A stretch of 64,000 nucleotides of DNA from Rugamonas sp045984285 (GTDB taxonomy: Bacteria > Pseudomonadota > Gammaproteobacteria > Burkholderiales > Burkholderiaceae_D): positions 186,001-250,000 of the forward strand of contig NZ_JBJQIK030000007.1 of assembly GCF_045984285.3 (NCBI RefSeq), written 5' to 3'. Below, in pieces: positions 43,706 through 52,332 of the stretch (positions within the stretch are counted from its first letter, which is position 1; each line of letters opens with the position of its first letter). The notes under the pieces are model-generated. The model saw only the letters and a list, made by a program, of their open reading frames with translations. It was not told the DNA's origin and did not search any database. The translations under genes were made by a program, and so were the position numbers.

Positions 43706-45040
43706 ATGGGCAACCTACTGCTGGTCCTTGCTGCATTCTTCCTCGTCGCCCTGAATGGCTTCTTCGTGGCCGCCGAATTCGGCATCGTCACCCTGCGCCG
43801 CACCCGTGTGCGGGCCATCGCCAAAACCCAAGGACTCAAAGGCCGCATCCTCGCCAAAGTACACGGCGAGCTCGATGCCTACCTCTCCGCCTGCCAGCTC
43901 GGCATCACGCTCGCCTCGCTGGGCCTGGGCTGGATCGGCGAACCCGCCTTCGCCCAATTGCTCGAACCGCTGCTGCTGGCCATCGGCATCAGCTCGCCGG
44001 AAATCATCCACGGCATTTCCTTCTTCTTCGCCTTCTTCACCATCTCCTTCCTGCACATTGTGGTGGGCGAGCTGGCGCCGAAGTCGCTCGCGATCCGCCT
44101 GCCGGAAGTGGTAGGCCTGTACTGCGCGATTCCGCTCTACCTGTTCTACTGGCTGATGTTCCCCGCCATCTGGCTGCTGAACCACAGCGCCAATATGGTG
44201 CTGCGCCTGGCGGGCCTGGCCGGCAAAGGCGGCCACGACTCGCACTACTCCACCGACGAGCTGAAACTGATCCTGCGCACCAGCCAGCCGGGCGAACAGT
44301 TCAACAAGGACGAGCGCAACATCCTCGCCAACTCGCTGGACTTCTCGCAGCTGCGCGTGTCCGACCTGATGCGCCCGATCCATGAAGTGATCTCGCTGGG
44401 CGCATCGCGCTCGCTGGAAGACAACCTGCAGACCGTGGTGCGCAACCGTTTCAGCCGCTACCCTTACTTCGACAAGGACAACAACACGGTACTGGGCGTG
44501 GTCCACCTGAAGGACCTGTTCTTCGCACAGCAGTCGGGCAAGCCGATCAAGAATTTCAGCAGCATCCTGCGGCCGGTCGAAACGATTTCGGCGCGCACGC
44601 CGGCCATGGAACTGTTCCGCCGCTTCAAGGATGGCGCGCCGCACTTCGCGCTGATCGGCGAGAAGGGCAAGCGCCCGGTCGGTTTCCTCACGCTGGACAA
44701 CCTGCTGGGCGCCATGGTGGGCGAGATCCACGACGAATTCCGCCTCAACGAAAACGACTGGCTCAAACAGCCGGACGGCTCCCTGATCGGCAAGGCCAGC
44801 CTGCCCATCTTCTCGCTGGAACGCACGCTGGGCCTGGACATCGAAAACGAGGAACTGGGCCTGGACGAAGTGGAATCGGTGGGTGGCCTCATCATGCTGA
44901 AGCTGGGCGACATTCCGAAACAGGGCCAGCGTGTTGAGTTCGGCGAGTTCGACCTGGTGGTGAAGAAGATGAACGGCCCGCGCATCCTGCTGGTGAAGGT
45001 CATCCCGCGCGGCCAGCCGGATACGGACGAGCAGGACTGA
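43706..45040 (+). CDS. CNNM/CorC (hemolysin C-like) family transporter
   Basis: 444 residues. An N-terminal DUF21 membrane domain with three or four helices (MGNLLLVLAAFFLVALNGFF at the start) is followed by a CBS pair (about 205-330) and a C-terminal CorC/HlyC domain (about 345-430). Known members export magnesium or confer resistance to high Mg/Co; the old name hemolysin is misleading. No operon partner is obvious. Confidence 0.92.
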   Translation: MGNLLLVLAAFFLVALNGFFVAAEFGIVTLRRTRVRAIAKTQGLKGRILAKVHGELDAYLSACQLGITLASLGLGWIGEPAFAQLLEPLLLAIGISSPEIIHGISFFFAFFTISFLHIVVGELAPKSLAIRLPEVVGLYCAIPLYLFYWLMFPAIWLLNHSANMVLRLAGLAGKGGHDSHYSTDELKLILRTSQPGEQFNKDERNILANSLDFSQLRVSDLMRPIHEVISLGASRSLEDNLQTVVRNRFSRYPYFDKDNNTVLGVVHLKDLFFAQQSGKPIKNFSSILRPVETISARTPAMELFRRFKDGAPHFALIGEKGKRPVGFLTLDNLLGAMVGEIHDEFRLNENDWLKQPDGSLIGKASLPIFSLERTLGLDIENEELGLDEVESVGGLIMLKLGDIPKQGQRVEFGEFDLVVKKMNGPRILLVKVIPRGQPDTDEQD

Positions 45041-45086
45041 AACACTGGCATAATCGGATTCTCTCCCACTCCCGAAGAGGAATGCG

Positions 45087-45833
45087 ATGCCTGCACCAAC
45101 CCGTACCATCCTGGCTGTCACCCTGCTGGCCTGCGCCTTTGCCGCGCAGGCCGCGCCGCAATACGTGGCGGTGGGTTCCCCGCTGCCGCGTTTCACGCTG
45201 CTGAAGGAAGGCAGCCACCGCTACCTGCGCTACGTGAAAGACGGCGAAACCAACACGCCGATGGACATCTGGCAGCGCACCGTCAAGTTCGACGGCAAGC
45301 GCTTCACCATCCACCAGCGCTGGGACGGCGCCGGCAAACCGGCGCCGGTCAAGATCCTCGACTCCAGCTTCGACACGTCCACTTTCCGCCCGCTGCAGCA
45401 CACGCGCATCACGGAACGCGACGGCAAGCGCGTGGTGGAAGGCTTCGCCTTCGCTCCCGAGCGCATCACCGGCCTTGCGGACCTGGCGGACAACACGCAG
45501 AAAGACCTGAACATGGCTTCCCCCGAAGCCACCTTCAATTTCGAGACCGACATCGAGCTGCTGCAGGCTTTGCCGCTGGCGGCCGGCTACGAAGCCGAGA
45601 TCAACTTCTACCATCCCGGCGGCTCGGCGCCTGCACGTTACACCTTCAAGGTGGCGGGCTCCGAAACCATCAACGGCCCATCGGGCGCGGTGGACTGCTG
45701 GATCGTCACCACCGACTACAACCGGCCGGGCTACGTCTCCAGATTCTGGTTCGCCAAAGCCACCCAGCTGATGATCCGCCAGGACAGCCCCATGCCCGAC
45801 GGCAAAGTCCTCATCAAAACCCTCCTCGACTGA
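45087..45833 (+). CDS. Secreted protein, DUF3108-like
   Basis: 248 residues with a signal peptide (to about residue 22, CAFAAQA). The C-terminal half, DCWIVTTDYNRPGYVSRFWF to KTLLD, resembles the DUF3108 beta-rich fold of periplasmic proteins; function unknown. GAAGAGG precedes the ATG. Its TGA (45831-45833) is the first codon of the 55-bp palindrome. Confidence 0.8.
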   Translation: MPAPTRTILAVTLLACAFAAQAAPQYVAVGSPLPRFTLLKEGSHRYLRYVKDGETNTPMDIWQRTVKFDGKRFTIHQRWDGAGKPAPVKILDSSFDTSTFRPLQHTRITERDGKRVVEGFAFAPERITGLADLADNTQKDLNMASPEATFNFETDIELLQALPLAAGYEAEINFYHPGGSAPARYTFKVAGSETINGPSGAVDCWIVTTDYNRPGYVSRFWFAKATQLMIRQDSPMPDGKVLIKTLLD

Positions 45834-45885
45834 TGAGCCCGTGTCCACCTTGGGGTCAGGCACCAAGGTGGACACGGGCTCATCA
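45831..45885. repeat. Dispersed palindrome, loop GGTCAGGCA (copy 1)
   Basis: Perfect 23-bp arms (45831-45853 and 45863-45885) around a 9-base loop GGTCAGGCA. Both ends read TGATGAG outward-in, so the left edge gives the stop codon of the gene at 45087 and the right edge gives a TGA to the minus-strand frame ending at 45883. The same loop with other stems occurs at 50286-50395 and 59753-59815. Confidence 0.92.
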
Positions 45886-45990
45886 ACGGCGGGCGCTGAC
45901 GATGACGAACTCGCCTGGAACGCGGTAGCCCTCGCCATGCCGGAAGCCGCTGATGGCTTCCACATAGCGTTCACAGACCCGCTCGCGCAC
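45883..45990 (-). pseudogene. Possible C-terminal remnant of a methyltransferase-like gene
   Basis: The minus strand encodes ERYVEAISGFRHGEGYRVPG followed by EFVIVSARR and a TGA inside the palindrome. The ending resembles the last strand of class I SAM-dependent methyltransferases. No start or upstream domain exists: rightward the frame runs antisense to the OsmC and AraC genes. I infer that the 5' part was deleted; the family call is weak. Confidence 0.3.
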
Positions 45991-45991
45991 C

Positions 45992-46279
45992 CGCATTGCG
46001 ATGGAGGCCGGCGTGCAGGGCATCGAATTGAGCCGCCTGCAGGTAACGGCCGTCAGCCGCTCCGACGTGCGCGGCATGCTGCCGATGCCGGACGTGGACG
46101 GAACGCGGATTCCGGCCGGGCCTTTCGAGATCAGCCTGCACGTGAAAATTGCGGCTCCCGGCGTCAGCGAGGAGCGCCTGCGCCAGCTGGTGGAGGCGAT
46201 GCATCCCTGTTCGCCGATGGCCAGCGCCGTCGAGAAAGGCGTGCCGGTCGCGCTGACGATAGAAACGGTAGCGGCATAA
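45992..46279 (+). pseudogene. C-terminal half of an OsmC-family protein
   Basis: The frame RIAMEAGVQGIELSRLQVTA ... GPFEISLHVKIAAPGVSEER ... LVEAMHPCSPMASAVEKGVP matches the second half of OsmC/Ohr-like peroxide reductases, with the C-terminal cysteine (HPCSP). An in-frame TAG at 45965-45967 closes it and about 50 N-terminal residues are missing, including the first cysteine. An ATG at 46001 could still allow a 92-residue product. The TAA overlaps the AraC start (TAATG), so the remnant may survive as a leader for AraC. Confidence 0.6.
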
Positions 46280-47259
46280 TGGACGCACTTTCCGAAACCC
46301 TGCGCGTAGTGCAGCTGGCCGGCGCCATCTTCATCAATGCCCGTTTTTCGGCGCCGTGGTGCTACCAGTCGCCCGCCGCCGATGTCGCCGCCCCCTTCCT
46401 GGAACCGGGCGCCGAACGCATCATCATCTTCCACGTGATTACCGAGGGCGAGTGCTATGTCGAGATGGAGGACGCGCCGCCCATGCACGTCACGGCTGGC
46501 GATGTGCTGCTGTTCGCCCAGGGCGACGCGCACCGCATGTGTTCCGAGCCCGGCGTGCCAGCACCCACGGGCGCCCGGCTGCAGGACATCCTGTCGCGCC
46601 GTCCGCGCAAGCTGATTTATGGCGGCGGCGGCACCGCCACCAAGCTGGTGTGCGGCTACCTGGCCTGCGACGCGCGGCCGGCCAAGATGCTGCTCACCGG
46701 CCTGCCGCCGGTGGTGAAGGTGAACATGCTGGGCTCCCGCACCGGCGACTGGCTGATGGATTCACTGCAGTACGGGCTGGCCGAAGCCCGCTCCCCGCGC
46801 CCGGGCGGCGGCGCCTTGCTGGCAAAGCTGGCCGAGGTGCTGTTCATCGAAGTGCTGCGCGAATATATGAACGAGGACCATGGAGAGCGCACCGGATGGC
46901 TGGCGGGCGTGAACGACCGCGTGGTAGGCGCGGCGTTGCGGGCGTTGCACGAGAGGCCAGCCCACCCCTGGTCCGTGAGCGAACTGGCGCAAGTGGGCTG
47001 CACCTCGCGCTCGGTGCTCGCTGAGCGCTTCCAGCAGCTGGTGGGCAGTTCGCCTATCCAGTACCTCACCCAGTGGCGCATGCTGATGGCATCGAAGATG
47101 CTGCGCGAAGGCAGCGCACCGCTGACGCGCATTGCCGAGGAAGTGGGCTACCAGACCGATAGCGCCTTCAGCCGCGCCTTCCGCCGCGAGTTCGGCGTGC
47201 CGCCGTCGAGCTGGCGGCGCAGCAAGGCGGGCCTCAGTTCTTTTCAACCACCGGGTTGA
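46279..47259 (+). CDS. AraC-family transcriptional regulator
   Basis: 326 residues from the ATG at 46279. An N-terminal cupin-type sensor (about 5-180, with IIIFHVITEGECYVEMEDAP and a DVLLFAQGDAHRM strand) is followed by two helix-turn-helix motifs (SVSELAQVGCTSRSVLAERF; and LTRIAEEVGYQTDSAFSRAF). The sensor with CYVE/HRM pattern resembles regulators of reactive-electrophile or alcohol stress; the ligand is unknown. It overlaps the OsmC remnant stop, and its end overlaps the convergent AI-2E gene by 26 bp. Confidence 0.9.
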   Translation: MDALSETLRVVQLAGAIFINARFSAPWCYQSPAADVAAPFLEPGAERIIIFHVITEGECYVEMEDAPPMHVTAGDVLLFAQGDAHRMCSEPGVPAPTGARLQDILSRRPRKLIYGGGGTATKLVCGYLACDARPAKMLLTGLPPVVKVNMLGSRTGDWLMDSLQYGLAEARSPRPGGGALLAKLAEVLFIEVLREYMNEDHGERTGWLAGVNDRVVGAALRALHERPAHPWSVSELAQVGCTSRSVLAERFQQLVGSSPIQYLTQWRMLMASKMLREGSAPLTRIAEEVGYQTDSAFSRAFRREFGVPPSSWRRSKAGLSSFQPPG

Positions 47260-48286
47260 TATTGGTCCAGTTGCGCAGCAGGCCAAGCGCAACGGCCAGC
47301 AGCGTGGGGCCGATGAACAGTCCGACGAAACCGAAGGCGATCACGCCGCCCATCACGCCCAGCAGCACCAGCAGGAAAGGCAGGCTGGAACCGCGGCTGA
47401 TCAGCATGGGCTTGACCACATTGTCCACGCCGCTGATCAGGAACATGCCCCATACCAGCATGAAGATGCCCCAGCCGGTGCTGCCCTGGTTGAACAGCCA
47501 GATGGCGGCGCCACCCCAGATCAGCGGCGGGCCCACCGGAATCAGCGAGAACAGGAAGGTGCCGACGGCCAGCAGCGCCACGGCAGGCACGCCCGCGATC
47601 AGGAAACCAAGCGCCGCAACAGCCGCCTGCGCGAGCGCGGTGCCGAGCAGGCCATACATCACGCCGCGCACGGTGCGGCTGACGGTGTCCGCCACCTCCA
47701 CCGCGTGTTCGCCCATGATCTTGTCCATCCCCACGCGCAGCGCATTGATCAGCGTGCTGCCGTCGCGGTAGAGGAAGAAACTGACGAATGCAGCAAGGCT
47801 CACCTGCGCCACGCCGCTGCCGAGCACAATGCCGCCGCCCAGCAGGAAGTTGCGCGCCGGCTCCATGAAGCGCTTGGCGGCTGCGATCAGCTCCTCGCGG
47901 CTGTGCAGCAGGCGCGAGACATAGGTATCGATGGATTCGCCGACCAGCGGAATCTGCCGCACCCATGCCGGCGCCTCTACCGTACCGGCTTCGAGTGCAT
48001 CGCGCAGGCCGCGATACACGTGGCCGGCATTGTCCGCAATATTCCAGGTAACGAGGGCGAGCGGCAAAATGATCACCAGGATCAGCGACACCGTCATGAT
48101 GGCGGCAGCCAGCGTGTGGCGCTGCTGCATACGGTTCAGCAGCCGCTGGTACAGCGGCCAGCTCGAAATCGTGATCGCGCAGGCAAACAGGATCGCGGCG
48201 AGGAAAGGCCGCAGCACAACCATGCAGCCAATGACGAGAAAGACGATCGCCGCGAGGCGGGTGTAGGGTTGAAACCGTTTTTCCAC
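47234..48286 (-). CDS. AI-2E family transporter
   Basis: 350 residues with about eight membrane helices in the AI-2E arrangement: paired helices at the N-terminus, a helical periplasmic/cytosolic stretch (about 90-150), and a C-terminal block FVGLFIGPTLLAVALGLLRNW. Members include TqsA/YdiK-type permeases and Na+/H+ antiporters, so substrate is open. No quorum-sensing gene is nearby. Convergent with the AraC gene. Confidence 0.88.
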   Translation of the reverse strand: MEKRFQPYTRLAAIVFLVIGCMVVLRPFLAAILFACAITISSWPLYQRLLNRMQQRHTLAAAIMTVSLILVIILPLALVTWNIADNAGHVYRGLRDALEAGTVEAPAWVRQIPLVGESIDTYVSRLLHSREELIAAAKRFMEPARNFLLGGGIVLGSGVAQVSLAAFVSFFLYRDGSTLINALRVGMDKIMGEHAVEVADTVSRTVRGVMYGLLGTALAQAAVAALGFLIAGVPAVALLAVGTFLFSLIPVGPPLIWGGAAIWLFNQGSTGWGIFMLVWGMFLISGVDNVVKPMLISRGSSLPFLLVLLGVMGGVIAFGFVGLFIGPTLLAVALGLLRNWTNINPVVEKN

Positions 48287-48324
48287 GCAAGTTCCTTCAG
48301 TTGGACTTCATGGAAGGAAGCTTA

Positions 48325-48900
48325 TCAGGAAAGCAGCAGTTTCAGGTCGTGAACGATGGGTGCGGGGCCCTGGCCGTGGCGCAGGAAGAGGCGCACCTTG
48401 CCGCTCTTGTCGAACACATAGCTGCCTGCCGTGTGGTCGATGGTGTAGGTGTCCGGCGTTTTGCCCGGCACCTTCTGGTAGAAGACCTTGAAGTCGGTAG
48501 CGGTCTGCTTGGTCTGCTCAGGCGTGCCGTACAGGCCCACGAAACGCGGATCGAAATTCGGCACATACTGCGCCAGCAGTTCCTTGGTGTCGCGCTCGGG
48601 GTCGAGGGTGGCGAACAGCACCTGCACCTGGTCGGCCTGAGGACCCAGCTCCTTCATCACCGCCGCCATCTCGGCCATGGTGGTGGGGCACACGTCCGGG
48701 CATTGCGTAAAGCCGAAGAACATCACCACGACCTTGCCCTTGTAGTTCTCCAGCGTGACCGGTTTGCCGGTGTGGTCGTTCAGCTTGAAGCCCTGCGCAT
48801 AGGTCGCGCCGGTCAGGTCGATATTGGTGAACGCTTCCTTCTTCCCGGAGCAGCCGGCGATGGCCAGCAGCACGCACAGCGCGGCAAACAGTTTTTTCAT
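48325..48900 (-). CDS. SCO1/SenC copper chaperone lipoprotein
   Basis: 191 residues from the ATG at 48900. The lipobox LLAIAGC places the lipidated cysteine at residue 17. The thioredoxin-fold domain has C67-P-D-V-C71 and H156, the Cu-binding set used to load the CuA site of cytochrome oxidase subunit II. Last gene of the oxidase assembly operon, 2 bp after ctaB. Confidence 0.95.
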   Translation of the reverse strand: MKKLFAALCVLLAIAGCSGKKEAFTNIDLTGATYAQGFKLNDHTGKPVTLENYKGKVVVMFFGFTQCPDVCPTTMAEMAAVMKELGPQADQVQVLFATLDPERDTKELLAQYVPNFDPRFVGLYGTPEQTKQTATDFKVFYQKVPGKTPDTYTIDHTAGSYVFDKSGKVRLFLRHGQGPAPIVHDLKLLLS

Positions 48901-48902
48901 GT

Positions 48903-49796
48903 TCAGAGCTTGATGTAGTGATCCACCAGCAGCGCCGCGAACAGCAGCGACAGATAGACGATGGAATAGGTGAAGGCCTTGCGGGCGATGATGTCGGTGT
49001 AGTGCCGGTAGATGCGCCACGCGTACCACAGGAAAATGATATTCAGGATGACGGCGCTGACCAGGTAGATCAGGCCGCTCATGTGCACCGCGAACGGCAG
49101 CAGCGTCGTTGCCGCAAGCGCGATCGAATACAGGAATACGTGGAACTGGGTGAACTGCATGCCGTGCGTAACAGGCAGCATGGGCAGGCCGGACTTCGCA
49201 TAGTCGTCGCGGCGGTACATGGCCAGCGCCCAGAAGTGCGGCGGCGTCCACACGAAGATAATCAGCACCAGCAGCCAGGCCTGCATCGGCACATCGTTGG
49301 CGATGGCCGCCCAGCCCAGCGCCGGCGGCATGGCGCCCGACAGGCCGCCGATCACGATGTTCTGCGGCGTGGCCGGCTTCAGTATCATCGTATAGATGAC
49401 CGCATAGCCGACGAAGGTGACGAAAGTGAGCCACATCGTGAGCGGGTTCACCAGCGAGTAGAGGATCCACATGCCTGCGCCGCCGATGATGGCGGAGAAG
49501 ATAAAGGTTTCCTTGACCGAGATTTCGCCCAGCGCCATCGGGCGGCGCGCCGTGCGTGCCATGCGCGCATCGATTTCGCGCTCGGCCAGGCAGTTCACCG
49601 CGAAGGCGGCGCCGGCCAGCAGCCAGATGCCGAAGGTTGCCGCGATCACGACGCGCCAGTCCGGCATGCCATCGGTCGCGAGAAACATGCCGATGACCGC
49701 GCAGAACACCGCGAGCTGCGTAACGCGCGGTTTGGTCAGCGCCCAGTACTGGGCGATGCGGTGGCTCGGTTTATGGCTTGCGGTCTGGGTGCTCAT
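48903..49796 (-). CDS. ctaB: Protoheme IX farnesyltransferase (haem O synthase)
   Basis: 297 residues, a UbiA-superfamily membrane prenyltransferase with about nine helices. The Asp-rich motif NCLAEREIDARMARTARRP and second motif YRRDDYAKSG are intact. It farnesylates haem B to haem O. It overlaps ctaA by 4 bases, so the pair runs haem B to O to A. Confidence 0.96.
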   Translation of the reverse strand: MSTQTASHKPSHRIAQYWALTKPRVTQLAVFCAVIGMFLATDGMPDWRVVIAATFGIWLLAGAAFAVNCLAEREIDARMARTARRPMALGEISVKETFIFSAIIGGAGMWILYSLVNPLTMWLTFVTFVGYAVIYTMILKPATPQNIVIGGLSGAMPPALGWAAIANDVPMQAWLLVLIIFVWTPPHFWALAMYRRDDYAKSGLPMLPVTHGMQFTQFHVFLYSIALAATTLLPFAVHMSGLIYLVSAVILNIIFLWYAWRIYRHYTDIIARKAFTYSIVYLSLLFAALLVDHYIKL

Positions 49797-50974
49797 TGGG
49801 TCTGGTCTGCGTACTTAGCCCGGTAGTTTAACATGGTCAGTAGCAGGACCATGAGCGCCGCCCCCGCGTTATGCAGCACGGCGATGGCGAGCGGGAAGTT
49901 GAAGTAGATGGTGGCCAGGCCGGTGAAGGCCTGGATGGCCAGGATCGCAACAATGCCTTGCGCCAGCCGCTTCAGCCCCGGCACGCGCCATGCGCGCCAT
50001 GCGGTCAGGCCCAGCACCAGCACCACCACCAGCGCGAAGTTGCGGTGCACCCAATGGATGGCGGTCAGGGCCTGGAAGGGGATGTAATGCCCGGCCGCGG
50101 TCTTGCCCAGCTCCCGCCACAGGTGGAAGCCGTGCTCGAAATCCATCTCCGGCACCAGCTGGCCCTGGCACAGCGGGAACTCGCTGCAGGCCAGCGTCGC
50201 ATAGTTAGTGCTCACCCACCCGCCCAGTGCGATCTGCAGCGCCACCACCGCCGCCGACAGCAGGGCCAGCCAGCGGACAGCCGAGCTCGTGTCCACCTTG
50301 GGGTCAGGCACCGAAATGGACACGGACTCCGCTGTATCCGCTCGTACCGCCGAGCTTGTGTCCACTCTGGTGCCTGACCCCAAGGTGGACACGGGCTGGG
50401 CGGTAATGCGGTTCTGGCGGCAGCCGAACCAGGCGAGCAGGGACAGCAGGCCCATGCCAAGCAGGAGGTGGATGGTGACGATAACCGGCTGCAGCTTCAG
50501 CGTGACGGTCCACGCGCCGAATGCGCCCTGCAGGCAGACGAAGAAGAACAGCAAGGTCGGGTAGCCCGGCTGGTAGCCTGCGGCGCGCGTTTTGCGCCAG
50601 CGGTACCAGGCCACGCACATCATGGCCACGATCAGCACACCGATGCCCATCGCCAGGTAGCGGTGGATCATCTCCACCCATGCCTTGAACACCGTAACCG
50701 GCCCGGTCGGCATCAGCGCTTCGGCCGCCTTGATGGCTTCGTGCGCGATGAAGGGGTTGGCTTCGCCGTAGCAGCCCGGCCAGTCCGGGCAGCCCAGGCC
50801 GGAATCCGTCAGCCGCGTGAAGGCGCCGAAGACGATCAGGTCGAAGGTCAGGAACACGGAGACCCACACCAGCTTGCGGTATTTGTTGACGTCCTTCGAG
50901 ATCCAGACGATGGACAGCGGCAGCGATGCGACGATCAGCGCCGTGATGGCCATGTGCAGCAGTGTCATGTGCAT
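49793..50974 (-). CDS. ctaA: Haem A synthase (COX15/CtaA) with in-frame repeat insertion
   Basis: 393 residues, eight membrane helices. It oxidises haem O to haem A. Likely haem-ligand histidines H104, H169, H310 and H368 are present in EMIHRYLA, TIHLLLG, HWVHRNFA and VLHNAG. Residues about 194-230 (PVSTLGSGTRVDTSSAVRAD and on) are encoded by two inverted copies of the dispersed palindrome at 50286-50395. They sit in the loop between the two four-helix halves, after WFGCRQNRITAQ and before RWLALLSAAVVA, so the frame stays open and the core is preserved. Confidence 0.94.
   Translation of the reverse strand: MHMTLLHMAITALIVASLPLSIVWISKDVNKYRKLVWVSVFLTFDLIVFGAFTRLTDSGLGCPDWPGCYGEANPFIAHEAIKAAEALMPTGPVTVFKAWVEMIHRYLAMGIGVLIVAMMCVAWYRWRKTRAAGYQPGYPTLLFFFVCLQGAFGAWTVTLKLQPVIVTIHLLLGMGLLSLLAWFGCRQNRITAQPVSTLGSGTRVDTSSAVRADTAESVSISVPDPKVDTSSAVRWLALLSAAVVALQIALGGWVSTNYATLACSEFPLCQGQLVPEMDFEHGFHLWRELGKTAAGHYIPFQALTAIHWVHRNFALVVVLVLGLTAWRAWRVPGLKRLAQGIVAILAIQAFTGLATIYFNFPLAIAVLHNAGAALMVLLLTMLNYRAKYADQTQ
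50286..50395. repeat. Two inverted copies of the dispersed palindrome, inside ctaA (copies 2 and 3)
   Basis: Cores GGTCAGGCA (50302-50310) and its complement TGCCTGACC (50371-50379). Perfect 24-bp arms at 50289-50312 and 50369-50392 make the whole a large inverted repeat. Within each copy the outer stem GTGTCCA/TGGACAC is conserved and the inner stem is partly degenerate. The 110 bp are translated in frame as about 37 residues of haem A synthase. Confidence 0.9.
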
Positions 50975-50984
50975 GGTGCGCGCC

Positions 50985-51578
50985 TTAGCCGATGGCCGAT
51001 GCTTTCAGCAGCTTGCCGATGTCTTTCTTCACCTTGGCCGGATCGGGCTTGGCCGGGAAGCGCATCATCAGGTTGCCCAGCGGGTCGATCAGGTAGATGT
51101 GCTCTTCCACCTTGCCGCCCTGCTCCACCGGCAGCCATTTGACCACCGCATCGGCCGGCGCGCGCAGCATGCGGGTGCCGTCATTCACGCGCAGCAGCAT
51201 GGTTTCCAGCGGCTCGTTGTCGGTGATGAGCCATACGCGCTCGATGCGTTCCATTTCCTTGCCCTGCATGGTGCGCAGCTGGCGCATGGCGAACAGCTGG
51301 TCCTGGCACTCTTGCCGGCAATCGGAGCCGCCCACCTTCAGCATGATCCACTTGCCCTTGTAGGTTTCCAGCGGTGTCGGCTTGCCGTCCAGCGAGGTGC
51401 TGGCCATGGCCGGAATCGGATGCGCGCGCGGGTCGATCAGCGCGCCGTAGTTGGTGCGGCCGGTCGGCTTGATCACGTAGTAGGTGATATACGAGGCGAT
51501 CATCGGCGCCGCGCACACGGCGACCACGGCCAGCAGCTTCCAGCGGCCGCGCGATTTCTGTTTATTGTTTGCTTCCAC
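50985..51578 (-). CDS. SCO-like membrane-anchored assembly protein
   Basis: 197 residues from a GTG at 51578. A cytoplasmic basic N-terminus and one membrane helix (about 14-33) precede a thioredoxin-like domain with D-C-R-Q-E-C-Q, a CxxxC like that of SCO proteins. Known in betaproteobacterial cox loci as a hypothetical transmembrane protein; probably a copper or thiol assembly factor. It overlaps the SURF1 gene by 17 bp. Confidence 0.82.
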   Translation of the reverse strand: MEANNKQKSRGRWKLLAVVAVCAAPMIASYITYYVIKPTGRTNYGALIDPRAHPIPAMASTSLDGKPTPLETYKGKWIMLKVGGSDCRQECQDQLFAMRQLRTMQGKEMERIERVWLITDNEPLETMLLRVNDGTRMLRAPADAVVKWLPVEQGGKVEEHIYLIDPLGNLMMRFPAKPDPAKVKKDIGKLLKASAIG

Positions 51579-52296
51579 TTCTGAATCCAGTCACGATGAA
51601 GAAGATAAGGGCCATCGCCGCCAGTGCATACCACTGGAAGGCGTAGCCACGGTGTTTGTCCACGCCCAGCGCAGGCGCGGGCCAGTCGCGCACCAGCGCC
51701 GCCGGGCCGCTGCCCTCCGAGCCGTCGGCCGAGGTCTGTTCCACCACGAAGGGCTGGAAGGCGAACTTCGTCGCTTCCGCCACCTGCTGCGGCGTTACGT
51801 TCTGCACAATCAGCTGGGCGCCCAGCGGCGGCGCCTCGCCCAGCTCCATCACGTGCCCGGCGTTCAGGCGCGCGCGGCCTTCGATGGTGATTGTGCCAGA
51901 AGGCGTGGGCGTGTCGGGCAGGCGGTTGCGGTCGCCCGTGTTGCGCGGCACCCAGCCGCGCGCCACCAGCACATGCATATTCGTGCCCGCGAGGCGGAAC
52001 GGCATCAGCAGGTAGAAGCCCGCGCGGCCCTGGTGGGGGCGGTTGTCCAGGTACAGCGGCCAGGCGCCGAGGAACTGCCCGGTGAGCGTGACGCGGCGGT
52101 ATTCGATATCGGCGGCCTTCAGCGGTTCGGCGCCGATGGCCAGCGGCGCGGCGGCGGCGCCTGCCAGCAGCTTTGCCTCGAGCGCCAGCTTTTCCCCCGC
52201 CCGGCGGTCCTGCCACTGGCCCAGCGATATGCCGAGCGCCACCAGCAGCACGGTGGCAATGAATGGAATCAGCTTAAAGCGGAATCGGAGTCGCAT
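51562..52296 (-). CDS. SURF1 family protein
   Basis: 244 residues with the SURF1 layout: an N-terminal membrane helix (about 8-28, LIPFIATVLLVALGISLGQW), a periplasmic beta-rich domain (YLDNRPHQGRAGFYLLMPFR, RGWVPRNTGDRNRLP) and a C-terminal helix. SURF1 helps insert haem A into subunit I of cytochrome oxidase. It is divergent from the small DUF2909 gene. Confidence 0.95.
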   Translation of the reverse strand: MRLRFRFKLIPFIATVLLVALGISLGQWQDRRAGEKLALEAKLLAGAAAAPLAIGAEPLKAADIEYRRVTLTGQFLGAWPLYLDNRPHQGRAGFYLLMPFRLAGTNMHVLVARGWVPRNTGDRNRLPDTPTPSGTITIEGRARLNAGHVMELGEAPPLGAQLIVQNVTPQQVAEATKFAFQPFVVEQTSADGSEGSGPAALVRDWPAPALGVDKHRGYAFQWYALAAMALIFFIVTGFRSGSKQ

Positions 52297-52332
52297 TACA
52301 ATGGAGCCTTAACCACACAAACACTCTGCCAT

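Noticed and set aside
45841..45885. Palindrome at 45831-45885 as a rho-independent terminator
   Set aside because: The stem is very stable but no T run follows on either strand, and the loop is shared with copies inside a coding region.
45841..46278. In-frame upstream extension of the AraC gene through the palindrome and the OsmC remnant (first residues MSTLGSGTKVDT)
   Set aside because: The extension translates the repeat and an out-of-frame reading of OsmC; the AraC domain starts at 46279 with a TAATG junction.
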